64,000 nucleotides of DNA. It comes from Microbacterium sp. 11MF (GTDB taxonomy: Bacteria > Actinomycetota > Actinomycetes > Actinomycetales > Microbacteriaceae). Below, one piece after another: positions 17,155-24,583 of the stretch; position 1 is the stretch's first letter, and the number at the start of each line of letters is the position of its first letter. The notes below the pieces were generated by a model. The model saw only the letters and a list, made by a program, of their open reading frames with translations, had not been told where the DNA came from and did not search any database. The stretch spans positions 186,001 to 250,000 of the forward strand of contig NZ_KB911461.1 of the NCBI RefSeq assembly GCF_000383475.1, read 5' to 3'. The translations under genes were made by a program, and so were the position numbers.

Positions 17155-18321
17155 TCATGCACCCCAGCCGGCCTGCGTGCCGCCGACGCGCTCGTCGGCG
17201 ATCTTCTGCAGGTGACCGGATGCCGCGAACGCGGCCATCGGGTCGGCGGGAAGCCCGCGCGACTCGCGCCACTCGGCGAGGGCGGGGCGGACGTCGGTGT
17301 AGAAGGCGTCCATGAGGATGCCGTTGGCGCCGAGCACGTCGTTGGCCTGCTGTGCGGCATCCAGGGCGTCGCGGTCGATGAGCAGGGCGCGCGCCGTCAT
17401 CTCCTGCACGTTGAGCACCGAGCGGATCTGGCCGGGGATCTTGTCCTCGATGTTGTGGCACTGGTCGAGCATGAAGGCGACGTCGGGGTTGTTCAGTCCG
17501 CCGCCGCGGACGACCTCGGTGAGGATCCGGAACAGCTGGAACGGGTCGGCCGAGCCCACGATGAGGTCGTCGTCGGCGTAGAAGCGCGAGTTGAAGTCGA
17601 AGGACCCGAGCTTTCCGAGACGCAGAAGCTGCATGACGATGAACTCGATGTTGGTGCCGGGGGCGTGGTGGCCGGTGTCGAGGCAGACCATCGCCTTGTC
17701 GCCGAGGGCGGCGACCTGGGCGTAGGACGTGCCCCAGTCGGGAACGTCGGTGTGGTAGAACGACGGCTCGAAGAACTTGTACTCGAGGACGAGGCGCTGC
17801 GCGTCGCCGAGGCGGGCGTAGATCTGCTGCAGCGAGTCCTGCAGGCGGTCCTGGCGTCCGCGCATGTCGTTCTGGCCGGGGTAGTTCGATCCCTCGGCGA
17901 GCCAGATTTTGAGGTCGCGCGACCCCGTCTCGTGCATGATGTCGATGCACTCGAGGTGGTGGTCGATCGCCTTGCGGCGGATCGCCTCGTCGTGATGGGT
18001 GAGTGCGCCGAACTTGTAGTCCTCGTCCTGGAACGTGTTCGAGTTGACGGTGCCCAGCTGCACGCCGAGGTCCTCGGCATGGCGGCGGAGGGCGGCGTAG
18101 TCGTCGACCTTGTCCCACGGGATGTGCAGCGCGACGGTCGGAGCCAGCGCGGTGTAGCGGTTGACCTCGGCGGCGTCCGCGATCTTCTCGAACGGATCGC
18201 GCGGCGTGCCGGCCGTCGCGAAGACGCGGAACCGGGTGCCGGAGTTGCCGAACGCCCAGCTGGGCAGTTCGATGGCCTGCCCCTCGAGCTGGGTGAGGAT
18301 GTCGTGTGACAGCGTCGTCAT
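17155..18321 (-). CDS. rhaI: L-rhamnose isomerase
   Basis: A 388-residue TIM-barrel isomerase converting L-rhamnose to L-rhamnulose. It belongs to the RhaI type described from Pseudomonas stutzeri, not the larger E. coli RhaA. Recognisable segments are the N-terminal IELPSWAFGNSGTRFRVF, the metal-site region WLAEGSNYPGQNDMRGRQ, YKFFEPSFYHTDVPDWG and CLDTGHHAPGTNIEFIV with the metal-binding Asp and His residues. Its ATG overlaps the mutarotase stop by 4 bases. Confidence 0.95.
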   Translation of the reverse strand: MTTLSHDILTQLEGQAIELPSWAFGNSGTRFRVFATAGTPRDPFEKIADAAEVNRYTALAPTVALHIPWDKVDDYAALRRHAEDLGVQLGTVNSNTFQDEDYKFGALTHHDEAIRRKAIDHHLECIDIMHETGSRDLKIWLAEGSNYPGQNDMRGRQDRLQDSLQQIYARLGDAQRLVLEYKFFEPSFYHTDVPDWGTSYAQVAALGDKAMVCLDTGHHAPGTNIEFIVMQLLRLGKLGSFDFNSRFYADDDLIVGSADPFQLFRILTEVVRGGGLNNPDVAFMLDQCHNIEDKIPGQIRSVLNVQEMTARALLIDRDALDAAQQANDVLGANGILMDAFYTDVRPALAEWRESRGLPADPMAAFAASGHLQKIADERVGGTQAGWGA

Positions 18322-18683
18322 GAGGGGTCGCTTTCTGAGGGGGCGTCGGCGGTGGCCGCCAACTGGTCGTGCAGGTTGAAGACTTCGGCGAGTGGGGTCG
18401 CCGCCTGGTCGGGGCGGCCCTCGAGGCCGACGAAGTAGCGGGCCATCTCGGCCTCCCAGCGTGCGGTGACGGGGGAGGCGGCGAGGTAGGCCTGCGCCGC
18501 GGTGTCGTCGTCGACCTCGTAGTAGCCGAACAGGCGCCCGCCGTCGCCGAGGAACAGGGAGTAGTTGCGACGACCGGATGCCTCGATCTCGGCGAGCATC
18601 TCGGGCCAGACGGGCGTGTGGCGCGCGACGTATTCGTCGATCAGGGCAGGGTCGATCTGCAGCTGGAAGGCGACGCGGGTCAT
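18318..18683 (-). CDS. rhaM: L-rhamnose mutarotase
   Basis: A 121-residue RhaM-type protein with a dimeric alpha/beta-barrel fold that interconverts the anomers of L-rhamnose. Family marks are FQLQIDPALIDEYVARHTPVWPEM with the catalytic His, the RNYSLFL segment and the WEAEMARYF motif. GAAGGAG before the ATG at 18683 sets the start. It is the first gene of the rhamnose operon, and its promoter region holds the shared LacI-type operator. Confidence 0.92.
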   Translation of the reverse strand: MTRVAFQLQIDPALIDEYVARHTPVWPEMLAEIEASGRRNYSLFLGDGGRLFGYYEVDDDTAAQAYLAASPVTARWEAEMARYFVGLEGRPDQAATPLAEVFNLHDQLAATADAPSESDPS

Positions 18684-18720
18684 GTCACTCCTTCGTGAGG
18701 CCGGTGCATCGTCGGGGAAG

Positions 18721-18740
18721 CGTTTCATGAAACGATTCAA
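18721..18740. promoter_or_regulatory. candidate rhamnose LacI operator
   Basis: CGTTTCATGAAACG is a perfect 14-base palindrome at 18721-18734. Overlapping it, 18728-18740 reads on the minus strand as TTGAATCGTTTCA, nearly the same as the site at -35 of the rhamnogalacturonan lyase gene. It lies between the divergent rhaM operon and LacI gene. Confidence 0.65.
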
Positions 18741-18788
18741 GATTCAGAACAGTAACGTGGGTCCGAAGCATCCGTCAAGGCAGGTCAT

Positions 18789-19790
18789 GTGGCAGTCAGT
18801 GTGAAGGACGTCGCTCGCGCGGCAGGAGTGTCGGTGGGGACCGTGTCGAACGTCCTCAACCGGCCGGCGAAGGTATCCCCGGCGACCGTGGAACGCGTGC
18901 ACGCGGCCATCTCCGCGCTCGGGTTCGTCCGCAACGACGCCGCGCGCCAACTGCGCGCCGGACGCAGTCGCACCGTCGGGCTCGTCGTCCTCGATACGGC
19001 CAACCCGTTCTTCGCCGAAGTCGCCCGCGGCGCCGAAGAGCGCGCCGCCGCGCACGGCGTGACGATCCTCCTCGGCAGCAGCGGGCAGGATGCCGCCCGC
19101 GAGAACGCCTACCTCGACCTGTTCCGCGAGCAGCGCGTCAACGGCGTGCTCCTCACCCCGTTGGCCCTCGACGACGCACGCGCCGAGACGCTCGAGACCG
19201 CCGGCGTCCCGATCGTCCTCCTCGACGCCGAAGCGGACGGCGACCTGCCGTCCGTGGCCGTCGACGACGTCGAGGGCGGATACCTCGCCGTCCAGCACCT
19301 GTTGCAGCAGGGGCGTCGCCGGATCCTGTTCGCCGGGGGACCGGCATCCGTCCGCCAGGTGGCGGACCGCCTCGAGGGGGCGCGGCGCGCGCTCGCCGAG
19401 GTGCCCGAGGCGTCGCTCGAGGTCGCCGCGACCGACGAGCTCACAGTGCTCGCAGGGCGGCTCGTCGGCGAGCAGCTCGCCCGACGCGACGCGGCCGAGC
19501 GGCCCGACGGCGTGTTCTGCGCGAACGACCTGCTGGCCGTCGGCGTGCTGCAGGGTGCCGGCATCCTCGGTTCGTTGCGCGTCCCCGAGGACCTCGCCCT
19601 CATCGGCTACGACGACATCGATTTCGCGCAGTCGACGGTCGTTCCGCTCAGCTCGATCCGTCAGCCCGCGCGCGAGATCGGCGCCGCGGCCGTCGACGCG
19701 CTGTTCGCCCTGCTGGAGGACCCGGATGCCGAGCCGCAGCGCATCCGCTTCCGCCCCGAACTCGTCGTCCGGGCGTCGACCGGGGGCTGA
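18789..19790 (+). CDS. LacI-family regulator of rhamnose genes
   Basis: A 333-residue LacI/GalR repressor. The helix-turn-helix VKDVARAAGVSVGTVSNVLN with hinge helix fills residues 5-60, followed by a periplasmic-binding-protein-like sugar domain (RTVGLVVLDTANPFFAEV, GYDDIDFA). The start is the GTG at 18789 with AAGGCAGG upstream. Divergence from the rhamnose operon and the shared operator motif at 20848-20861 suggest it controls rhamnose catabolism and the lyase gene. The inducer is probably L-rhamnose or L-rhamnulose, inferred from context. Confidence 0.9.
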   Translation: MAVSVKDVARAAGVSVGTVSNVLNRPAKVSPATVERVHAAISALGFVRNDAARQLRAGRSRTVGLVVLDTANPFFAEVARGAEERAAAHGVTILLGSSGQDAARENAYLDLFREQRVNGVLLTPLALDDARAETLETAGVPIVLLDAEADGDLPSVAVDDVEGGYLAVQHLLQQGRRRILFAGGPASVRQVADRLEGARRALAEVPEASLEVAATDELTVLAGRLVGEQLARRDAAERPDGVFCANDLLAVGVLQGAGILGSLRVPEDLALIGYDDIDFAQSTVVPLSSIRQPAREIGAAAVDALFALLEDPDAEPQRIRFRPELVVRASTGG

Positions 19791-19808
19791 GGCGCGGGCG
19801 ACCGGGCG

Positions 19809-20753
19809 TCAGCGCGCGGCCGAGCGCACCAGCGAGGTCAGGAGCGCTGCCGCGTACTCGCGGTTGTCGGCGGTGATGGCGGGCACCGCCGGGGCGCGAT
19901 GGTCCGACGCGATGCGGAAGCCTTTGGCCTCGGCATCCCACGTGATCTCCGTGATGTCGGCGAGCGGCGTCCGGTTCACGTCCTCCATCAGGTCGCGCGA
20001 GTAGAGCGCGGCGTCGGTGATCGCGATCCCGTAGACGCCGGCGAGTGTGGCGCTCGACAGCGAAGCGAGGGGGCGGTCGGATGCCGGCAGCTTCCATTTC
20101 GCGGAGAGCTTGGCGAGGTGCTTCGCGTCCTTGGGCCGCGAGGGAAGCGAGAAGTCGGAGGACAGCCTGCTGGCGAGCACCAGCTCCTCGACGGTGGCGG
20201 GCGCCTCGACCGGCGGTTCGGTGACGGCGACCGTCCCGCGCACCGTGTCGATGACGGCGGCCAGATAGCGCGCGACCGCAGGACGGTCGTCGGGTGCCAG
20301 CACCCGCTCGGTCGGGGCGAGATCGACCGGGGCGTCGCGCACGCGCAGGGCGGTCCCCTCGATCCGGATCTCGGACGTCCCCAGTGAGGCGAGGCTGAGG
20401 GGGATCGCGTCGAGGTCGTCGACGCCCTCGACGTAGAGGGAGCGATCGGTCACGAGCACACCGCGGGAGTGGCGCCGGCCGAGCAGATCGAGGGTGTGGA
20501 AGCCCCAGAACAGGACCGGTAGATCTCCGTCCGAGACGGCTCCGCGCAGGTACATCTGCTCGACCGCCTTCCAGAACACGGCTTCGGCGTCGGCGTAGTC
20601 GGGGTGGTCGGTCTGGCCGGCGCGGAACACCAGCCGGCTGATCGCCTCGGGCGTCTCGACCGCCGACACCTCGGCGATCAGGCGGTCGAACAGCTCCCGC
20701 CTGCCGGGGCTGAGGGTCTGGAGGTACTCGGTGAGGTTGCTCGGCCCAGGCAT
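19809..20753 (-). CDS. hypothetical protein with two PH-like segments
   Basis: A 314-residue cytoplasmic protein without signal or membrane segment. Two internal segments have a similar pattern, VLVTDRSLYVEGVDDLDAI and IAITDAALYSRDLMEDVNRT. They resemble the strand pattern of bacterial PH-like (bPH) domains, which suggests an internal duplication. No enzyme motif was seen. It is convergent with the LacI gene and divergent from the rhamnogalacturonan lyase gene, which it may neighbour by chance. Function unknown. Confidence 0.6.
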   Translation of the reverse strand: MPGPSNLTEYLQTLSPGRRELFDRLIAEVSAVETPEAISRLVFRAGQTDHPDYADAEAVFWKAVEQMYLRGAVSDGDLPVLFWGFHTLDLLGRRHSRGVLVTDRSLYVEGVDDLDAIPLSLASLGTSEIRIEGTALRVRDAPVDLAPTERVLAPDDRPAVARYLAAVIDTVRGTVAVTEPPVEAPATVEELVLASRLSSDFSLPSRPKDAKHLAKLSAKWKLPASDRPLASLSSATLAGVYGIAITDAALYSRDLMEDVNRTPLADITEITWDAEAKGFRIASDHRAPAVPAITADNREYAAALLTSLVRSAAR

Positions 20754-20847
20754 GGCTCGTCCCGTCGTCGGTTCCGGATGTCGTGGCCATTGTGGCCGGT
20801 CCCGGGGTTTCGCGGGAAGGGGAGGCGCGAGCGCTCCCGCGCCCCCG

Positions 20848-20876
20848 TTGACACGATTCAACACCGCGCATAAGCT
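20848..20876 (+). promoter_or_regulatory. promoter of the rhamnogalacturonan lyase gene with embedded LacI operator
   Basis: TTGACA (-35) at 20848-20853 and TAAGCT (-10) at 20871-20876 are separated by 17 bases. The -35 lies in TTGACACGATTCAA (20848-20861), which matches the candidate rhamnose operator in reverse. Repression by the LacI protein would block RNA polymerase directly. Confidence 0.75.
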
Positions 20877-20928
20877 CGGCGAACGACTGGGGAAAACGCA
20901 TTCCATCACGAGTTCAAGGGTGAACAGC

Positions 20929-23223
20929 ATGAGAAGACCCGTCCGCACATCCGTCGTCGCCGCGCTCGCCGCAGCGGCCCTCCTCATCCCGGCGCAGGCC
21001 GCGATGGCGCACCCCGGCCATGGGCCGGGAAAGCCGAAGCCTGGCACGTCGCCACAGCTCGAGAAGCTCGACCGGGGCCTCGTCGCCCTGCCGGGTGAGG
21101 ACGGTGTCCACCTCACCTGGCGCCTCTTCAAGAGCGAGGCGACCGGCGCGTCGGCGACGGGCCTCACCGGCACCGACTTCGTCGTCAAGCGCGATGGCAA
21201 GCGCATCGCGACCGTCACCGATTCGACGACCTATGTCGACCCCGACGGCACCGACCGCTCGACCTACACCGTCTCGCCGCTGCAGGGCAAGCGCGAGGGC
21301 AAGCCGTCCGAGAGGGCGACCGTGCAGGGGTCGCCGTTCCTCGACATCCCGCTCACGAAGCCGGCTGACGGCGTGACCCCCGCGGGCGAGGCGTACACGT
21401 ATTCGGCGAACGACGTCTCGGTGGGCGACGTGGACGGCGACGGCGCGTACGAGTACGTCGTGAAGTGGGACCCGTCGAACTCGAAAGACGTCTCGCAGGT
21501 CGGCTACACGGGCCCGGTCTACATCGACACGTACGAGCTCGACGGCACGCTGCTGAACCGCATCGACCTCGGTGTGAACATCCGCGCCGGCGCGCACTAC
21601 ACGCAGTTCCTCGTCTACGACTTCGACGGCAACGGCAAGGCCGAGATCATGATGAAGACGGCGCCGGGCACGAAGAGCACGGAGTTCAAGAAGGGCAAGG
21701 CGAAGAAGTCCGAGTACGTCACGATGCCGAAGGCCGACCGCAAGGCCGGCTACTCGCACTCCGACGACTACCGGTTGAGCGCCGACGACTACGCCGCGCA
21801 CCTCGCTGGCGTGTTCCAGGGCTGGTCGGATCGCCCCGAGGTCGTCTCGGGTCAGTGGCCCGCCACGATCGAAGAGGCGCTCGGCACCGAACCGACGCAC
21901 GACTACCCGCTGTCCCGTGCTGACGCCGAGGAGCTCGTCGACTACTTCATCGACGTCTATGCCCCCTCGCGATCTGCCCGCAACGTGCTGCGGAACTTCG
22001 AGGGCTTCATCGTCGACGGCCCCGAGTACCTGACGGTGTTCGAGGGCAAGACCGGCAAGGAACTCGAGACGGTCCGCTACGAACCGGGTCGCGGTGACGA
22101 CGGCCTGCTTTGGGGCGACTATGCGATGTCGCGCATCGAGCCGGGCAACCGCGTCGACCGCTTCCTGTCGGGCGTCGCCTACCTCGACGGAAAGCGTCCG
22201 TCGGCGGTGTTCGCCCGCGGCTACTACACGCGCTCGACCGTCGCGACGTACGACTGGAACGGCAAGCACCTGACGAAGCGCTGGTTCGTCGACAGTGGCC
22301 ACGTCCCGATGACGAACCCGTTCAACGACGGTCCGCACGGCCGCGACGGCACCGATCCCGAGTACGGCACGCTCACGACGCAGGGCTTCCACAGCTTGAG
22401 CGCCGCCGACGTCGACGGCGACGGAAAGCAGGAGATCGTCTACGGCTCCGCGACGCTCGACGACGACGGCAGCCTGCTGTACTCGTCGTTCGACACGATG
22501 CCCGAGGGCAGTGCGACGCCCGGCGAGAACGTGCGTCTCGGTCACGGCGACGCGATGCACGTCGGCGACTTCGACCCGAACCGCCCCGGCAAGGAGATCT
22601 TCACGGTCCACGAGGGCGGCGCGTACGCCCCGTACGGCACGGCGATGCGGGATGCCGCGACGGGTGAGGTGCTCTTCGGCGCCTACTCCGGAAAGGACAC
22701 CGGCCGCGGGATGGTCGGCGACGTCCGCCCGGACGTCCCGGGCATCGAGGCGTGGTCGAGCATGCCCGCGGGGACGGATGCCTCCGGCCTCCTCTCCGCG
22801 GACGGCGACGTCCTGCAGTCCACCAACCCCGGCACGAACATGTCGATCCGCTGGGCCGGCGACCTGACGACGCAGATCGTGAACGGCGCGCAGACCGTGA
22901 CCCCGACGATCGACGACTGGACGCGCGGGACGATGCTCACGGCATCCGGCACCCTCACCAACAACGGCACGAAGGGCAACCCGTCGCTGGTGGCGGACGT
23001 CCTCGGCGACTGGCGTGAGGAACTGCTCGTGAGGACGGCCGACTCGTCGGCGCTGCGCATGTACATCTCGACCGAGCCGACCGAGCACAAGCTCTACACG
23101 CTCATGCACGACCCGCAGTATCGGGCCGAGATCGCGCGTCAGCAGACGACGTACAACCAGCCCGCGTACACGGACTTCTATCTGGCGTCCGACATGTCGT
23201 TCGCGAAGGTGCCGCTGCGCTGA
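20929..23223 (+). CDS. secreted rhamnogalacturonan lyase, PL11 family
   Basis: A 764-residue secreted enzyme. A Sec signal peptide occupies residues 1-27 with a likely cut after AMA. The N-terminal beta domain is followed by an eight-bladed propeller with Ca2+-binding DxDGDG repeats, for example DVDGDGAYEY, DFDGNGKAE and DVDGDGKQE. It matches YesW/YesX-type PL11 lyases, which cleave the galacturonate-rhamnose backbone of rhamnogalacturonan-I by beta-elimination. AAGGG lies 8 bases before the ATG. It is monocistronic, with its own regulated promoter and a strong terminator. Confidence 0.93.
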   Translation: MRRPVRTSVVAALAAAALLIPAQAAMAHPGHGPGKPKPGTSPQLEKLDRGLVALPGEDGVHLTWRLFKSEATGASATGLTGTDFVVKRDGKRIATVTDSTTYVDPDGTDRSTYTVSPLQGKREGKPSERATVQGSPFLDIPLTKPADGVTPAGEAYTYSANDVSVGDVDGDGAYEYVVKWDPSNSKDVSQVGYTGPVYIDTYELDGTLLNRIDLGVNIRAGAHYTQFLVYDFDGNGKAEIMMKTAPGTKSTEFKKGKAKKSEYVTMPKADRKAGYSHSDDYRLSADDYAAHLAGVFQGWSDRPEVVSGQWPATIEEALGTEPTHDYPLSRADAEELVDYFIDVYAPSRSARNVLRNFEGFIVDGPEYLTVFEGKTGKELETVRYEPGRGDDGLLWGDYAMSRIEPGNRVDRFLSGVAYLDGKRPSAVFARGYYTRSTVATYDWNGKHLTKRWFVDSGHVPMTNPFNDGPHGRDGTDPEYGTLTTQGFHSLSAADVDGDGKQEIVYGSATLDDDGSLLYSSFDTMPEGSATPGENVRLGHGDAMHVGDFDPNRPGKEIFTVHEGGAYAPYGTAMRDAATGEVLFGAYSGKDTGRGMVGDVRPDVPGIEAWSSMPAGTDASGLLSADGDVLQSTNPGTNMSIRWAGDLTTQIVNGAQTVTPTIDDWTRGTMLTASGTLTNNGTKGNPSLVADVLGDWREELLVRTADSSALRMYISTEPTEHKLYTLMHDPQYRAEIARQQTTYNQPAYTDFYLASDMSFAKVPLR

Positions 23224-23234
23224 GTGGTGACGTG

Positions 23235-23269
23235 AGAGGGGGCGGATGCCGGTGGCATCCGCCCCCTCT
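23235..23269. terminator. bidirectional hairpin terminator
   Basis: A 16-base perfect stem with a GGT loop (stem 23235-23250 and 23254-23269) lies between the convergent lyase and GH-A genes. There is no long T tract, as is usual in actinobacteria. Confidence 0.8.
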
Positions 23270-23278
23270 TCGCGTGCG

Positions 23279-24583
23279 TCAGCGGGCGCGGACGAGCGCG
23301 TTCACACGCTGCTGCCACTCGCGCAGCTGCCACATCGGGTGGTGCGGGGCGGCGTTCGAGCAGAGGACGACGCCCCACACGCCGCGGTCGAGGGCGGTAC
23401 GGATGCCGTGTTCCGCCAGCTCGCGCCCGGTCTCGGACTCCTCGAACCCGCCCTGCAGCGGCGTGTAGCCGACCCAGCCCTCGCCGATCACCGCGGGCAC
23501 ACCGTGCCAGCGCGCCCACTCGGCGATCGCGATGACGCGGGACTCGATCTCGCGGTGCATCACCTCGGCGTAGCGCGGGTACTCGGTGTCGAGCCAGGCG
23601 TCCCAGGCCGCGGCATCCACCCAGTCGTAGCCGTAGATCATCTGGTCGGTGACGACCGTGGCGCGCAGCTTCCACTCGGCGGGCCGGCCGTACTCGGCGG
23701 GCGTGGGCGCATCGGCGCGCACCAGGGCGCCCAGGTCGGCGTTCGGGAAGTCCCCGCTCCCCTCGGAACGGATGTCGATGCGCTTCTGGAGGGCGTCGAG
23801 CACCCCGTAGCTGTAGACGTGGCACTGCGCGGCCGAGAGGGTGGCGGGCAGTTGGTGCATCGCCAGGTGCGGCGGCTTGCCGATGCTCGCCGTCACGATC
23901 AGGTCGGGATGCCGCTGCTGCAGCCCTTCCAGCGCGGTCGCCCCGCCGTCGGTCACCGCGGGCAGGATCGAGAAGTCGACCTCGTTGTGGATCTCGACGA
24001 GGGCGATGAGGTCGCGGGCGCCCTGTTCGTCGATCCACGCGAGCATCCGGTCCCACGCCTCCGCGAGCACCCGGTAGCGGTCCTCCAACGGCACGGCCTC
24101 GACGGCCTCGAACCACCGGGGTGACGCGGCGAACGCGCAGGACTGCTGATACTCCCAGCTCGACAGGATCAGCACGAGGCCGTGCCGCCGTGCGGCGGCG
24201 AACAGTGCGGCGAGGTGTGCGCGCACGTCGATCGCGTAGCCGCCCGGGGTGTCGTACCACCGCGTGCGCTGCCCGTAGTACCCGCCGGATGCCGCGGCTC
24301 CGAGCCCCTCGATCGTGAGGTCCCGGGAGAGGTCGTCGAGGCCCAGGTTGCCGAACAGCAGCAAGGGAGCGGCGCAGATGCGGATCGCGTTGTAGCCGAG
24401 CGACGCGGCGTCGGCGCACGCGGCATCGAGGTCGGCGTACACGTCTCCCTCGCCGGCGCGGGTGTACCAGGAGAAGTCCCACAGTGTGATCGCGAGACGG
24501 TCCGGGAGGTGTGCGGGAACGGGTCCTGTCGGTCCGTACGGGTTTTGGGGAAGGTTGCCCGACCCCAGGTAGCGATCGGTCAT
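23279..24583 (-). CDS. clan GH-A glycoside hydrolase, cellulase-like
   Basis: A 434-residue TIM-barrel hydrolase without signal peptide, so it acts on imported oligosaccharides. The acid/base Asn200-Glu201 lies in VEIHNEVD and the nucleophile Glu368 in VIGEGWVG, both as in clan GH-A. It fits the 'cellulase-like' sugar-binding family found in pectin and arabinogalactan loci. The ATG at 24583 overlaps the stop of the DUF5107 gene by 4 bases, so the two are made together. The exact linkage cut is not known. Confidence 0.8.
   Translation of the reverse strand: MTDRYLGSGNLPQNPYGPTGPVPAHLPDRLAITLWDFSWYTRAGEGDVYADLDAACADAASLGYNAIRICAAPLLLFGNLGLDDLSRDLTIEGLGAAASGGYYGQRTRWYDTPGGYAIDVRAHLAALFAAARRHGLVLILSSWEYQQSCAFAASPRWFEAVEAVPLEDRYRVLAEAWDRMLAWIDEQGARDLIALVEIHNEVDFSILPAVTDGGATALEGLQQRHPDLIVTASIGKPPHLAMHQLPATLSAAQCHVYSYGVLDALQKRIDIRSEGSGDFPNADLGALVRADAPTPAEYGRPAEWKLRATVVTDQMIYGYDWVDAAAWDAWLDTEYPRYAEVMHREIESRVIAIAEWARWHGVPAVIGEGWVGYTPLQGGFEESETGRELAEHGIRTALDRGVWGVVLCSNAAPHHPMWQLREWQQRVNALVRAR

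Noticed and set aside
20914-23109. A 731-codon open frame opposite the rhamnogalacturonan lyase gene
   Set aside because: It is a shadow of the PL11 gene with a composition of Arg, Val and Asp repeats only.
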